Below, one piece after another: positions 7,201 through 16,211 of a stretch of 64,000 nt of DNA. Positions within the stretch are counted from its first letter, which is position 1; each line of letters starts with the position of its first letter. A program made the position numbers and the translations under genes. The DNA is taken from positions 1 to 64,000 of the forward strand of contig SIAA01000006.1 of the NCBI GenBank assembly GCA_009692045.1, given 5' to 3'. Source of the stretch: Phycisphaerales bacterium. GTDB taxonomy: Bacteria; Planctomycetota; Phycisphaerae; Phycisphaerales; SM1A02. Below the pieces are notes generated by a model. The model was not told where the DNA came from, ran no database searches, and was given only the letters and a program-made list of their open reading frames with translations.

Positions 7201-8771
7201 CTTTGCTCCGTGGATTTGCAGTGACAATGTTGATCGCGCTGGCGGTGTGTCTGGCAGCGGTGCAATCGGCGGTGGTAGCGGCGCAGTCTGCTGGATCGAC
7301 GGCGCCTGTTGCAACCGCAACTCCCGCGGCTGCGGCCTGGGAGACCATCGAAGATGTCTGGTACTGCCTCGAACTGGGCGGCGAACGATGCGGATACTCG
7401 CGCGTGCAGACCGAGCACCAGAGAGCGCCCGCATCTGCCGGCGGCGAACTCTGGCGAACCAGCAACGAAACGGTGATGCGTATCGGACGCGCTGCGGCGG
7501 CAATCGAGATCAGAATGGGATGGGTGTTTCTCGAGGATGCTGTGGGCAATCCCATTTCGTGCGAGGCAACGCAGTTGACGGGCGCAACCCTGCTTCGATC
7601 CGAGTATGTGTGGAACAAGAGCGGAGTGACGGTGACTTCGATTCAGGGTGATCGCAGGACCGAGCGCCAGCTACCCGCCATCGAGGGTTCATATCTGGCG
7701 CCTCATGCTATGGATGTAGCCGGTGAGGCCAGGCGCAAGGCGGGTGAGAAGTCCATCACGCTTCGAGGTCTTGATCCATCCAATGGCATCAGTCCCATCA
7801 CTGTGACCAGCGAGTGGGAGGCGAGGGAGGAGATTGATTCCTGCAATGGCAGAGTGATGACTGATCGATGGCGTGCCACTAACGACATCGTGGCCGTGCC
7901 GACAACGGAGTGGATTGATGGTGAGGGGCATTTGCTGCGCAGCACTACCAAGATGCCTTTCGGTTCGCTCGACATGCGGGCGTGCCCCTCCGAAACTGCA
8001 CTATCCAAAACACCAGGGGGCGCGGCGCCGGAACTACTGCTCTCGACCCTTGTCAAGCCCGACAAGCCGATCGAGTCCCCGCGGCAGACTCGGCGCATCG
8101 CTTACCGATTGACTTCGGTCGATGGCTCGCCGATTCGACTCGCCTCCGCCGGATCACAGGTGGTTACGACCGCTGCCGATGGCGCCCTCGAAGTTGTTGT
8201 GGATGTGGATACACCGCAGACCGCCAGTGATGCCGATCGGCTCAATGCCGCGTTTTCTGCTGCCTCACCCATGATCGACAGCGATGACGCAATGGTGCGA
8301 TCGCTCTCGGAGCGTGCACTCAAGCGAGCGCCACCCGATGCATCGACGCGCGCCAAAGCTGGTGAACTAAGGGCATTCATCAACAGGTTCATCAAGGCCA
8401 AGAACCTAGGCACTGCGTTCGCCACTGCCAGCGAGACGGCAAGAAGTGCTTCGGGCGACTGCTCCGAACATGCCATCCTGCTGGCTGCGGTTCTGCGCAG
8501 CGCCGGAATCCCCTCGCGTGTCGCCGCGGGAATGGTTTACGCCGATGCTTTTGCTGGCGAGAAGGGCATCTTCGGCTGGCACATGTGGACGCAAGCCCTA
8601 ATCGATGGCAAGTGGATCGATCTTGATGCCACTCTCCCTGTGGACTTCGATGCCGCCCACATTCTGGCGGTGACGACGGCGCAGGAGTCGGATGCGCTTG
8701 ATCCGGCGCTTGGTGCTCTGGTGACGATCGTCGGCAATATCCGTGTCGAGATCATCGATGTGCGCCGCTGA
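7197..8771 (+). CDS. exported transglutaminase-like domain protein
   Basis: The 524-residue protein has a signal-peptide-like N-terminus (about 1-30, hydrophobic core MLIALAVCLAAVQSAVVA). The C-terminal third holds the transglutaminase-like cysteine protease triad: Cys in SGDCSEHAILLAAVLRSAG, His in FGWHMWTQALIDG and Asp in WIDLDAT. The middle is a divergent beta-rich region without a recognised domain. It probably cleaves or cross-links peptides in the envelope; the substrate is unknown. It overlaps lysS by 4 bp and nnrD by 14 bp, so the three genes are likely cotranscribed. Confidence 0.85.
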   Translation: MTLLRGFAVTMLIALAVCLAAVQSAVVAAQSAGSTAPVATATPAAAAWETIEDVWYCLELGGERCGYSRVQTEHQRAPASAGGELWRTSNETVMRIGRAAAAIEIRMGWVFLEDAVGNPISCEATQLTGATLLRSEYVWNKSGVTVTSIQGDRRTERQLPAIEGSYLAPHAMDVAGEARRKAGEKSITLRGLDPSNGISPITVTSEWEAREEIDSCNGRVMTDRWRATNDIVAVPTTEWIDGEGHLLRSTTKMPFGSLDMRACPSETALSKTPGGAAPELLLSTLVKPDKPIESPRQTRRIAYRLTSVDGSPIRLASAGSQVVTTAADGALEVVVDVDTPQTASDADRLNAAFSAASPMIDSDDAMVRSLSERALKRAPPDASTRAKAGELRAFINRFIKAKNLGTAFATASETARSASGDCSEHAILLAAVLRSAGIPSRVAAGMVYADAFAGEKGIFGWHMWTQALIDGKWIDLDATLPVDFDAAHILAVTTAQESDALDPALGALVTIVGNIRVEIIDVRR

Positions 8772-9681
8772 CGCGCCGCAGATTCCCGCGCTGCCGCAGC
8801 GCGACTCGCAGGGCCACAAGGGAACATTTGGCACAGTCTGCGTTGTCGGTGGCTGCGCCGCGCCGCCCAAGCCCATGGTTGGCGCCCCGGCATTCGCGGC
8901 CCTGGCGGCACTTCGAACCGGTTGCGGGCTGGCAGTGATTGCCGCGCCTGAGCCGGTGCTGGTGAGCGCTCTCACCATCGCTCCGGGGGCGACTGGACTC
9001 GCGCTTTCCGTCGATGCCGAGGGCAACTTGCAGGCAAGTGATTGCGCCGCGCTTCTCGCCGCGGCTCGTGGCTCGATCCAATGCATGGTCATCGGGCCGG
9101 GACTGGGCAGCGGCTATTCCCAGCAACAACTGGTGATCCACCTTGTCTCCCAGGATGATCTGCCCATGGTGATCGATGCTGATGCCATCAATGCGCTCGC
9201 TGCCACTCCGTCCTTTCAGTTGGATTTCCGAGCCCCTTGCGTGCTCACTCCCCATCCAGGTGAGTTTCGACGACTTGCAGCCTCTCTCAACATGGAGTGC
9301 GATCCCGTCGATGATGCGACTCGAGAGCAGGCGGCGTGTTCGATGGCGCAGCGACTCGGTTGCGTGCTACTACTCAAAGGGGCGCGGACTGTGGTCAGCG
9401 ATGGTGATCGAACTTGGAGCGCGCGGCTGGGAAATGCCTCTCTGGCGACCGCGGGATCTGGCGATGTGCTTTCCGGAATCATCGGGTCGCTGATCGCTCA
9501 GTTCTATCCGCGCGGACTTAGCCGACAACACTTGGACCTGTTTGCATGTGCCCAACTGGCCGCGCATATTCATGGGCTCGCCGCCGACGCATGGGCGGCA
9601 AAGCACGGAGAGGCCGGGCTGATCGCCTCCGAGTTGTGCGCCGAGATTCCCGATGTCTTGCAGCGGTTGCGCGGCGCCTAG
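8758..9681 (+). CDS. nnrD: ADP/ATP-dependent (S)-NAD(P)H-hydrate dehydratase
   Basis: Repairs hydrated NAD(P)H in the cytoplasm. The ribokinase-like fold shows GTFGTVCVVGG, TGCGLAVIAAP, IGPGLG, VIDADAINAL, LTPHPGEFRRL, LLKGARTVVSDG and ATAGSGDVLSGIIG, the last being the nucleotide-binding/catalytic loop. At 307 residues it is the dehydratase domain alone; the fused epimerase half (NnrE) is absent. ATG 8758 is preferred over an in-frame GTG at 8743, because both lie in the upstream gene and the ATG gives the shorter overlap. Confidence 0.92.
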   Translation: MCAADAPQIPALPQRDSQGHKGTFGTVCVVGGCAAPPKPMVGAPAFAALAALRTGCGLAVIAAPEPVLVSALTIAPGATGLALSVDAEGNLQASDCAALLAAARGSIQCMVIGPGLGSGYSQQQLVIHLVSQDDLPMVIDADAINALAATPSFQLDFRAPCVLTPHPGEFRRLAASLNMECDPVDDATREQAACSMAQRLGCVLLLKGARTVVSDGDRTWSARLGNASLATAGSGDVLSGIIGSLIAQFYPRGLSRQHLDLFACAQLAAHIHGLAADAWAAKHGEAGLIASELCAEIPDVLQRLRGA

Positions 9682-9695
9682 ACGCTGATGCCGCG

Positions 9696-9733
9696 AACTT
9701 ACCCGCCGCATCGCGGTACCCACGCGGGAAGTT
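9696..9733 (+). promoter_or_regulatory. stem-loop between nnrD and the HD exonuclease gene
   Basis: AACTT-A-CCCGC (9696-9706) pairs with GCGGG-AAGTT (9724-9733) apart from one bulged A; the loop is 17 nt. No U-run follows, so it is not a classical terminator. It ends 14 bp before the next start codon and could affect its translation. Confidence 0.5.
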
Positions 9734-9747
9734 AGTATCGCCCGCCC

Positions 9748-10755
9748 ATGGTTGATTCCTCCAAGCCCGTTAGCGACACCACCAATCGGCCACTCGCCAG
9801 TCTCGTCGCCAGCATGACGGTTGATGGCATCTACACCATTTCCAATCCGCAGGTCGGTGTGGCCCGAAACGGCAAGCACTATCTCAAGGGGTTCATCCGT
9901 GATGCCAGTGGCGAAGCGGTGATTCGCAAGTGGACCTTCGCCGAGTCGGCGCTGGCGGAGGTTTCCGCCACCGGTTATGTGTGGGTGTCGGGCCGGGTTG
10001 AGAGTTATCAAAACGCGCTGCAAGTGGTATTGGATGATGTTCGTGCCGTTGAGGTGGATGTAGCAGACCTCGCGCGTCTGGTGCCCTGCACCAAGCACAA
10101 CATTGAAGAGATGTGGTTGCGGGTGCAGGAGCTCATGCGCTCGCTTCATCACCCCGCCATGCGCGCCCTTGCTGAGGCTTATCTCACCGATGCCGTACTG
10201 ATGGGCGCGTTTTGCCGCGCACCCGCAGCGGTCTCCATTCATCACGCCTTCATTGGTGGGTTGCTCGAGCACACTTTGCAGTTGCTGGAACTAGCAGAGC
10301 GCATGTTGCCCCGGTATCCCGCTCTCAATCGCGATCTGGTGCTGACCGGCCTGTTTTTGCATGATTTGGGCAAGACCAGCGAGTTGGAGTGGGAGCACGG
10401 ATTCAGCTATTCAGTGGATGGGCAGTTGATTGGGCACATCGTGCGCGGCGCGATCATGTTGCAGGTCAAGGCTGCCGTGGCAACCAAGGCGACCGGGGAG
10501 AAGCTGCCCGGTGAGACTCTGCGGGTGCTGCAACACATCATCTTGAGTCACCACTATCAGTTGGAGCATGGTGCCGCCAAGGTTCCGGCTACCCCGGAAG
10601 CGGTGTTCGTGGCCATGCTCGACAATCTGGATGCCAAGACATTTGTGGCGATCGAAATGGCGGGGCGCGAGAAACTGAAACCAGAGTCGGCTCTCTTTAG
10701 TGATCGATCGTTCGCGCTGGAGACGCGAGTCTTTCGACCCGATCCTCTGGCGTGA
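9748..10755 (+). CDS. YhaM-like 3'-5' exoribonuclease (OB fold + HD domain)
   Basis: The 335-residue protein has an N-terminal OB-type nucleic-acid-binding region (about 15-110) and an HD phosphohydrolase domain (about 150-300). HD-type metal ligands are seen in HHAFIGGLLEHTLQLL and LFLHDLGKTSELEW, with later His residues in GHIVRGA and LSHHYQLEHG. This order and length match the Bacillus YhaM exonuclease family, which trims RNA and single-stranded DNA with Mn. Its 3' end converges on the minus-strand gene 7 bp away. Confidence 0.85.
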   Translation: MVDSSKPVSDTTNRPLASLVASMTVDGIYTISNPQVGVARNGKHYLKGFIRDASGEAVIRKWTFAESALAEVSATGYVWVSGRVESYQNALQVVLDDVRAVEVDVADLARLVPCTKHNIEEMWLRVQELMRSLHHPAMRALAEAYLTDAVLMGAFCRAPAAVSIHHAFIGGLLEHTLQLLELAERMLPRYPALNRDLVLTGLFLHDLGKTSELEWEHGFSYSVDGQLIGHIVRGAIMLQVKAAVATKATGEKLPGETLRVLQHIILSHHYQLEHGAAKVPATPEAVFVAMLDNLDAKTFVAIEMAGREKLKPESALFSDRSFALETRVFRPDPLA

Positions 10756-10762
10756 CTCTGCC

Positions 10763-12043
10763 TCAGCCTGCGCGCCACCTGGCCGCAAGTTGATCGATCA
10801 TCTCGCTGGGGTAGAGGGGGAAGGGCCAATCACGCGCTTGCATCACCTCTACCGAGAGCGAGTGTTTGAACCACTGCGCCCTCTGAGCATCCATTTGCTC
10901 GAGGCGATCAGAGATGGCGAGCCTTGCCGCTTCGACAGTTTGCTTCATGGTGCGATAGGCCGCCCGTCGCTCGGCGCTTCCTGGGGCCGCATTGGAGACC
11001 GCAGCTAGCAGTTGCGTCAGCCGCGCCGAGGGCAGGTTGGGCAGTTCTCGCCACGGATCGAAACGAAATGGGCGCGAGTCGGGCGGCTCTGCTGCAGAGG
11101 TTGTGGCAAGAGTTGGCTCCAGCGGAAGGCGAAGATCAGCGGTTGCCACATCAAAGCTCACAGGAGCAACTCCCAGCCACCGGCGCCAGAACTCGTCACC
11201 GCGCGCGTCGTAGTGAGCTCCACCGGTGCCGTGGACGAATCGATCTGCCACCAAGCGAACGATTCCCGTGGCAATGACGGCAGTGGGAAGAAGCTTCCCC
11301 CCGAATGCTGATTGAGTTGCCGCGGCGGCATCAGCTGCGGTGGCACGAGACCGTGCGCCGGAGCGGTGAAGTTTCCACAGCGGCAGCTCGGTGCGCTGCG
11401 GGTCTTCGTTGATCTCGAGTGGCTTGGCGATCTGCGAGTCGCTCTGGGCAACTGCGTCATTGAATGCCCGAGCGCAGTCGTTAGGCCCACTGATCATCAG
11501 CTGAAGCAGGTGCGCGCCAAGTGGAGATGTAAGCAGGTCGCTGCCGTAGATCGCGCGGGCAGGGCTGAGCCACCTCTGCGCCAGCGCGCAGTTTGCCCGA
11601 TAGACCTGTGCGGCCGCGGTCGACTCTTCGGAGGCGGTGAGAGCGGCAAAAATGTTGTGCATTCCCGCAGCCACGCAGGGGAGTGCCGCAGTCACTGAGG
11701 GAGGTGTTCGAGGTGTTGATGCTGGTTGGGCGCAGGCGACACGAGGCCCGCCGGTGAGAAAATCAGCAGAAAGCGCCTGCCAGGTACGCCGGTGCCACGC
11801 CCCATCGATCAGGTCAGGAAAGTCGCACGCTCCGCAATCGATCGCATCGTGATCGGCGATGAGGTGCAGCACGCTTCCGTGCAACTCCCTCGCTAGTTTT
11901 TCGCAGGCGAGACCCTTGGCGAGGATTCCTGGATGCCAGACCACTGGCTGATGCCCCCAGGCGATAACGGGCGCATCGGCCAAGTCCCAGATGGCTCTGG
12001 TGGCGGCAGTTGCCTCACGAAACTGATGGGGCGCCACGCGCAT
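10763..12043 (-). CDS. hypothetical protein, BshC-like
   Basis: 426 residues, no signal peptide. The N-terminal half has AWGHQPVVWHPGILAK followed by KLARELHGSVLHLIADHDAID. This resembles the nucleotide-fold start of BshC, the putative cysteine-adding enzyme of bacillithiol synthesis (V-T-G-Q-Q-x-G-L-x-x-G-P-L-Y ... E-D-H-D). Further on are LLPTAVIATGIVRLVADRF and a helical C-terminal segment that could be the BshC coiled coil. The similarity is by pattern only; it may be a planctomycete family with another role. It overlaps the upstream glycosyltransferase by 29 bp, suggesting one operon. Confidence 0.45.
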   Translation of the reverse strand: MRVAPHQFREATAATRAIWDLADAPVIAWGHQPVVWHPGILAKGLACEKLARELHGSVLHLIADHDAIDCGACDFPDLIDGAWHRRTWQALSADFLTGGPRVACAQPASTPRTPPSVTAALPCVAAGMHNIFAALTASEESTAAAQVYRANCALAQRWLSPARAIYGSDLLTSPLGAHLLQLMISGPNDCARAFNDAVAQSDSQIAKPLEINEDPQRTELPLWKLHRSGARSRATAADAAAATQSAFGGKLLPTAVIATGIVRLVADRFVHGTGGAHYDARGDEFWRRWLGVAPVSFDVATADLRLPLEPTLATTSAAEPPDSRPFRFDPWRELPNLPSARLTQLLAAVSNAAPGSAERRAAYRTMKQTVEAARLAISDRLEQMDAQRAQWFKHSLSVEVMQARDWPFPLYPSEMIDQLAARWRAG

Positions 12044-12791
12044 CTGACTTGGATACTCCCTGGAGCTCCAGCAAGTGTCGGCAGCGCGTCAGCTCGGCTT
12101 CGAATGTGCTTCGATAAGCCTGCAGCCGGTGCGTTGGATCATCGAGAGGGCCGCCGAAGGTGCGCGATGGATCGTTATAGATGAGCCGCACGGGAATCTC
12201 GCGAATGCGCAATCCATGGGCGACGGTTTGTACCCAGAACTGCAGGGGAAACTCGTAGCCATCGACACCGAGAGTGAGTTTGCGAATAGCGGCCGTTCGG
12301 TAGGCCTTGAATCCGCAGAAGGAATCGGTGAGGCCGAGACCCAGAGCTTCGTTGATCTCATCAGTGAGAATGGCATTGATTCGGCGCCGCTCCGGCGGTG
12401 GGGAGTCGCCGCTTTCGTCGCGCTCGAGGTAGCGGCTCCCGGAGACAACATCAACATCATCGGCGGCCATGGCCGCGATAAACGCGGGGATTGACTCCGG
12501 TTCGTGTTGCTCATCGCAGTCCATCACCAACACCCACTCGAAACCAGCGTTGACGGCATAGGCAAAGATGTCTCGCATCGATCTTCCGTAACCCATGTTG
12601 TGGCAGTGATGCACCACATCGACTTCGAGTTTCATCAGAAGCGAACTAGTGAGATCGGTCGAGCCGTCATCAACTACGAGCACTTCCGAGCAGTAGCGGC
12701 GCACGCGGGAAATGACTCGCTCCACGGTGGGCGCTTCGTTGAAGACGGGCAGAGCCAAGAGAAGGGTTGGACGTGGGGGAGAAGCGGTCAT
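12015..12791 (-). CDS. family 2 glycosyltransferase (dolichyl-phosphate-mannose synthase-like)
   Basis: The 258-residue enzyme transfers a sugar from a nucleotide donor, probably to a polyprenyl phosphate or other lipid. Seen: GT-A fold signatures LLLALPVFNEAPTVERVI, LVVDDGSTDLT, HNMGYGRSMRDIFAYA and VLVMDCDEQHEPE (the metal-binding D-x-D-like segment), with GSRYLERDE after them. No C-terminal transmembrane segments are evident, so it is the soluble type. Its start touches the stop of the upstream lipoprotein gene, and it overlaps the BshC-like gene downstream. Confidence 0.85.
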   Translation of the reverse strand: MTASPPRPTLLLALPVFNEAPTVERVISRVRRYCSEVLVVDDGSTDLTSSLLMKLEVDVVHHCHNMGYGRSMRDIFAYAVNAGFEWVLVMDCDEQHEPESIPAFIAAMAADDVDVVSGSRYLERDESGDSPPPERRRINAILTDEINEALGLGLTDSFCGFKAYRTAAIRKLTLGVDGYEFPLQFWVQTVAHGLRIREIPVRLIYNDPSRTFGGPLDDPTHRLQAYRSTFEAELTRCRHLLELQGVSKSDARGAPSVS

Positions 12792-13531
12792 CAGCGGGGA
12801 TAGCCCTCTGCCACAGTAGTCATGGCTTTGACCTCCCGCACAAGTTCCAGATGTTTCTCTTGGATTGTGATGCCCAGCACTCGCACCGAGCGGTGCAGAC
12901 TCTGCGCTACTGGGCCGATTCCTGGGGCGATGTACATGGTGGCCACATTGACTGCCTTGGCCAAGCGAAGATCGGCGCTGAAATAGGTTTCAATCACTAC
13001 CGTTTCGAACCGTCCGAATGGAGTGCGAATAGAGGCGCAGCCGACCTGTTGCACCTTGAGCGTTGCAAGGCCACTGTCGCGGTCGCCGCGGGTCTCGTCA
13101 AACCAACTCACACGCATGGGAGCGGTTGACTCAATGGTCCCGTGGGGCAGAACTCTCTGGGGATAGGCCAGCAAAGGCGGGTCAAAGTGGGATCGAGCAT
13201 CATCCAAAGGAGCATCCACGCTGGCGATGGCGAGAGAGCCATCGTCTCCGCCAACCAGATGCTGGCACTCGCCGGTCGGATCGCAGAACTTGATAGCACC
13301 TGAGAGATGCTCGGTATTGGAAGTGGAAACCCACGAACTATTCAGATCAATCCACTGCTCTGGGGTAGATGCTGGGGGCAGCATGTCTCGCTGCAGCACT
13401 TCGCAGGGGGTATCCGAGCGCGATAGCACCTCGATTCGGCCCGGCCCCGGGCGCGTTTCGCAGCCGAGACAGGGGGCTAGCAGGCACAAGAGGAGCAGCA
13501 ATCTCAAAGAGGCAATCCCTTGCTGCGCCAA
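12791..13531 (-). CDS. putative lipoprotein of unknown function
   Basis: 246 residues. The N-terminus has a hydrophobic stretch (LRLLLLLCLLAPCLG) ending in a Cys at about position 24 that could be lipidated, although the lipobox is not ideal. The rest is a beta-rich domain with no family I recognise. It overlaps the upstream exported-protein gene by 28 bp and its stop abuts the glycosyltransferase start, so the four minus-strand genes from 15000 to 10763 probably form one transcript. Confidence 0.65.
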   Translation of the reverse strand: MAQQGIASLRLLLLLCLLAPCLGCETRPGPGRIEVLSRSDTPCEVLQRDMLPPASTPEQWIDLNSSWVSTSNTEHLSGAIKFCDPTGECQHLVGGDDGSLAIASVDAPLDDARSHFDPPLLAYPQRVLPHGTIESTAPMRVSWFDETRGDRDSGLATLKVQQVGCASIRTPFGRFETVVIETYFSADLRLAKAVNVATMYIAPGIGPVAQSLHRSVRVLGITIQEKHLELVREVKAMTTVAEGYPR

Positions 13532-15000
13532 ATCTCGCGCAACTTCTCCGGGGCTATGCGCTCCGTGATCGTGCCGTCAGTTCCCAGCCGCCTGATGAGT
13601 TGACCGCTGGTGTCGTAGGTACAGACTTCGCGCGGTTTGTCCATTCCCTTGCGAACTCCCAGTGTCCATTCGTTCTCGCCTGACTTCGTCCAGTCGATGA
13701 TGTGCAGCAGCAGTTTGCCGCTCGCGGAATCAAAGGCATAGATGGAGGCGCCTCCCTCGAATGAGCCATCGCGAGGCAAGAGTTGGCCGAGACTTCGGAA
13801 CTCGAACTGAGAGAGATACAGTTCGCTTGGAACAGTCCAGCGGCCGTCTTGATTGGGCTGCCCAGTCGATGCTTGATTGAACACTTGGAGCTCTGGTATC
13901 GGCTGACCGACCGAAGGTGCGCTGCGAAGGCCCATCTGATTGAACATCTTCAATGACTGGCCCTGCCGCTCGGCGACTCGCGCCAGCCACAGTTCCTGTG
14001 ATCTGTCGAACGCCGACCAGAACCGGCCATCGGTGTCGATAGTTGCTGCTGAATCAGATTGGTCGATGGTCTGAGCTTGCAAAACCAGAAGTTGACCGCT
14101 CGTGGCATCTGCGCCCGTGTATGGAAGTTTGATGCTCGGGTCGGCGGCCCCACGTGCGGCATCCCTCGATGTTTCCAGCAGCCAGCCAACTTCTTTTTCA
14201 ACCCCAGCAGCAGCACTGGTGTATATTCTGTACATGATTGGCTCATGATCGCGACAAATCATCGCAAAATCACGCTTGATCGCAGCAATTATAGAAACAC
14301 CGTTTTTTAGTCTCGCACCTCGAAGATTATAGGACTCTGTAAAGTCAGCAATTTTGAGCGATGCGAATGAAGGGTCAAGCACCACCCGTGCCTGCTGGTA
14401 GTCCAGACCTGACGTCAGGATTGAGATCACCAGGAACCAAGAGTCCTCGAGGGGCACGATCAGCCAGCCGGTAACTGCCGTGGTTTGAGCGTCTAGTGCT
14501 ACCGAAGTGAATATCAGGTGTCCAAAGCAGTTTGCGCCCTCAAATACCTCATTTGCCACGACCTCGAGACCCCTCTGACGCTCCTTTGCTTTCTTCAGGT
14601 GATCCATTGCCACGGCCGCGGCGCTTCTGAGTGTCGGGTCAGAAGAGGCGATCTGCATTTGCAGGCGGAATCTGGGCGGTTTTTGTGAATCCTCGATATG
14701 CACTCGAGGGTCAACCGAGGCCTCCTCCCGGACAACAATCGACCCGGCAGGCAGCCGCAGTGACACTCCGAGGCTCTCGATCTCCACGGCAGTTTCGGTC
14801 AGTAACTGTGGGGGCTGAGAGACGGTCGCCTGGTCCTGTGCCGCTGCCTCCGTGAGCGCCAATCCCACGCTGGCAACAAGGGCGATTACCGACTCGAAAA
14901 GAAGAAATCTGCTTCGGTGCTGCACTTCGCAAATGCTATCCCCAAGGTGGCCAAGTCGATACGGTCTGTTGATTGACAGTTTCGGTAAAAGCCTTATCAT
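13504..15000 (-). CDS. exported protein of unknown function
   Basis: 498 residues from ATG 15000, which has a good Shine-Dalgarno (GGAGG) a few bases upstream. A hydrophobic signal-like segment lies at about 33-48 (LLFESVIALVASVGLAL), ending near AAAQ. A GTG at 14925 would give a more ordinary signal peptide (473 residues). The mature part is rich in beta-strand-like alternation and Gln/Ser, and no domain could be named. The C-terminus (REVCTYDTSGQLIRRLG) resembles RHS-like or YD-like strands only superficially. It is divergent from the ribosomal cluster. Confidence 0.6.
   Translation of the reverse strand: MIRLLPKLSINRPYRLGHLGDSICEVQHRSRFLLFESVIALVASVGLALTEAAAQDQATVSQPPQLLTETAVEIESLGVSLRLPAGSIVVREEASVDPRVHIEDSQKPPRFRLQMQIASSDPTLRSAAAVAMDHLKKAKERQRGLEVVANEVFEGANCFGHLIFTSVALDAQTTAVTGWLIVPLEDSWFLVISILTSGLDYQQARVVLDPSFASLKIADFTESYNLRGARLKNGVSIIAAIKRDFAMICRDHEPIMYRIYTSAAAGVEKEVGWLLETSRDAARGAADPSIKLPYTGADATSGQLLVLQAQTIDQSDSAATIDTDGRFWSAFDRSQELWLARVAERQGQSLKMFNQMGLRSAPSVGQPIPELQVFNQASTGQPNQDGRWTVPSELYLSQFEFRSLGQLLPRDGSFEGGASIYAFDSASGKLLLHIIDWTKSGENEWTLGVRKGMDKPREVCTYDTSGQLIRRLGTDGTITERIAPEKLREIWRSKGLPL
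14973..15000 (+). promoter_or_regulatory. probable promoter of the S10-spc-alpha cluster
   Basis: TTGACA at 14973-14978 and TATCAT at 14995-15000, 16 bp apart, is a near-consensus sigma-70 promoter reading toward rpsJ. Transcription would start near 15007 and give a leader of about 70 nt. The -10 box overlaps the start codon of the divergent exported-protein gene. Confidence 0.7.
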
Positions 15001-15009
15001 CGTCCCTCC

Positions 15010-15038
15010 CCATCGGACGGGACGTTCCCGCCCGATGG
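15010..15038 (+). promoter_or_regulatory. leader hairpin of the ribosomal protein operon
   Basis: CCATCGGACGGGA (15010-15022) pairs with TCCCGCCCGATGG (15026-15038), 12 of 13 pairs, closed by a 3-nt loop. It would lie at the extreme 5' end of the transcript from the promoter at 14973-15000. No U-tract follows. A 5'-end stabiliser or an r-protein control site are both possible. Confidence 0.65.
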
Positions 15039-15075
15039 CTTTGTCTCCGCATGTTTGCCTCGACAGATTGGCTAA

Positions 15076-15381
15076 ATGACGAACCGAATCCGAATCAGAA
15101 TGGAAGCCTACGACCACCAGGTGCTCGACTCGAGCGCCAAGGAAATCGTTGAACAAGCCAAGATCTCCGGTGCTCGTGTTGCTGGCCCAGTACCACTCCC
15201 CACCCGGCGCGAGATTTACACAGTCAACCGCTCGCCCTTCATTGACAAGAAGAGCCGCGAGCAGTTTGAGATTCGCACCCACAAGCGGATCATCGACATC
15301 GTTGAGCCAAACTCAAAGACCATTGACGCATTGAACCGCCTGGTGCTTCCGGCCGGTGTGTTCATCAGGATGAAGGTCTGA
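15076..15381 (+). CDS. rpsJ: ribosomal protein S10 (uS10)
   Basis: Component of the 30S head and transcription partner NusE. The 101 residues begin [20 protein letters not shown] and contain [19 protein letters not shown] and [17 protein letters not shown], the standard S10 signature. It is the first gene of the cluster, followed 4 bp later by rplC. Confidence 0.98.
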   Translation: MTNRIRIRMEAYDHQVLDSSAKEIVEQAKISGARVAGPVPLPTRREIYTVNRSPFIDKKSREQFEIRTHKRIIDIVEPNSKTIDALNRLVLPAGVFIRMKV

Positions 15382-15385
15382 CGCC

Positions 15386-16072
15386 ATGACCGCTTCCCTA
15401 ATCGGTAAGAAGATCGGCATGTCTCGCTACTTCACCTCCACAGGGAACAACATTCCCGTCACGGTGATTCAGGTTGGCCCTTGCGCGGTAACGCAGGTAA
15501 AGACCCTCAGCACCGATGGCTACTGCGCGGTTCAGTTGGGATTTGAAGAGATCAAGCCGCGGCGTTCCACCATGGCTGGTATCGGTCACGATGCCAAGGC
15601 TGGTAGTGCGCCTCAGCGCGTACACCGCGAGTTCCGCTGTGCCAATGATGCGGAGGTTGGCGAGTTCACCCTCGGACAGTCTCTGACTGTCTCGGCATTG
15701 GATGGCATCAAGTTTGTTGATGTCATTGGAACGAGCAAGGGCAAAGGATTCGCCGGTGCGATGAAGCGTTACAACTTCAAAGGCCTCTGTGCCAGCCACG
15801 GTACGGAGCGCAAGCATCGTTCGCCCGGCAGCATCGGTTCCCACGGTACTGATCGTGGGCATGGCGCCAAGATCAAGAAGGGCAAGAAGATGCCCGGTCG
15901 CATGGGTAACGAACAAGTAACGATTCGAAGTCTGGATGTTGTTTCGATCGATGCCGAAAAGAACCTGCTCCTTGTAAAGGGTCCGGTTCCCGGCGCGAAT
16001 GAAGGATTCCTGTTCATCAGAGCCGCAACGCGACTCTACAAACCAAAGGCACGAGCTCAGGCTGGCAAGTGA
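15386..16072 (+). CDS. rplC: ribosomal protein L3 (uL3)
   Basis: 228 residues, close to the usual 205-215 with a short C-terminal extension. Early 50S assembly protein near the peptidyl transferase centre. Seen: LIGKKIGMSRYF at the N-terminus and the signature GTSKGKGFAGAMKRYNF, then SHGTERKHRSPGSIGS and KMPGRMGNEQVT. It is followed by an unusually long 152-bp spacer before rplD. Confidence 0.98.
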   Translation: MTASLIGKKIGMSRYFTSTGNNIPVTVIQVGPCAVTQVKTLSTDGYCAVQLGFEEIKPRRSTMAGIGHDAKAGSAPQRVHREFRCANDAEVGEFTLGQSLTVSALDGIKFVDVIGTSKGKGFAGAMKRYNFKGLCASHGTERKHRSPGSIGSHGTDRGHGAKIKKGKKMPGRMGNEQVTIRSLDVVSIDAEKNLLLVKGPVPGANEGFLFIRAATRLYKPKARAQAGK

Positions 16073-16082
16073 TGGCCTGAAA

Positions 16083-16211
16083 GTGCGTGAAGGCCCCTCA
16101 AGGGAACCACACGCACGACACAAGTTAGGTGGATTTACCTGAGTCAGTCCGTACCCTCCGCTACCAGTAACAGGCGGTGAGGACGGGAAGGCGAACTGCG
16201 GGATTGCCCGC
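16083..16211 (+). promoter_or_regulatory. structured spacer between rplC and rplD (candidate regulatory RNA)
   Basis: Several stem-loops lie in a row: GTGCGTG (16083-16089) with CACGCAC (16110-16116); a weak AGGT/ACCT pair (16127-16140); CCGT plus CCGC (16149-16161) with GCGG plus ACGG (16174-16186); and GCGGG (16198-16202) with CCCGC (16207-16211). A Shine-Dalgarno (AAGGA, about 16213-16217) and the rplD start follow. Most other spacers in the S10/spc part of this cluster are 0-40 bp. L4, the product of rplD, is the classic autoregulator of S10 operons in enterobacteria, so a control role is plausible but unproven. Confidence 0.5.
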
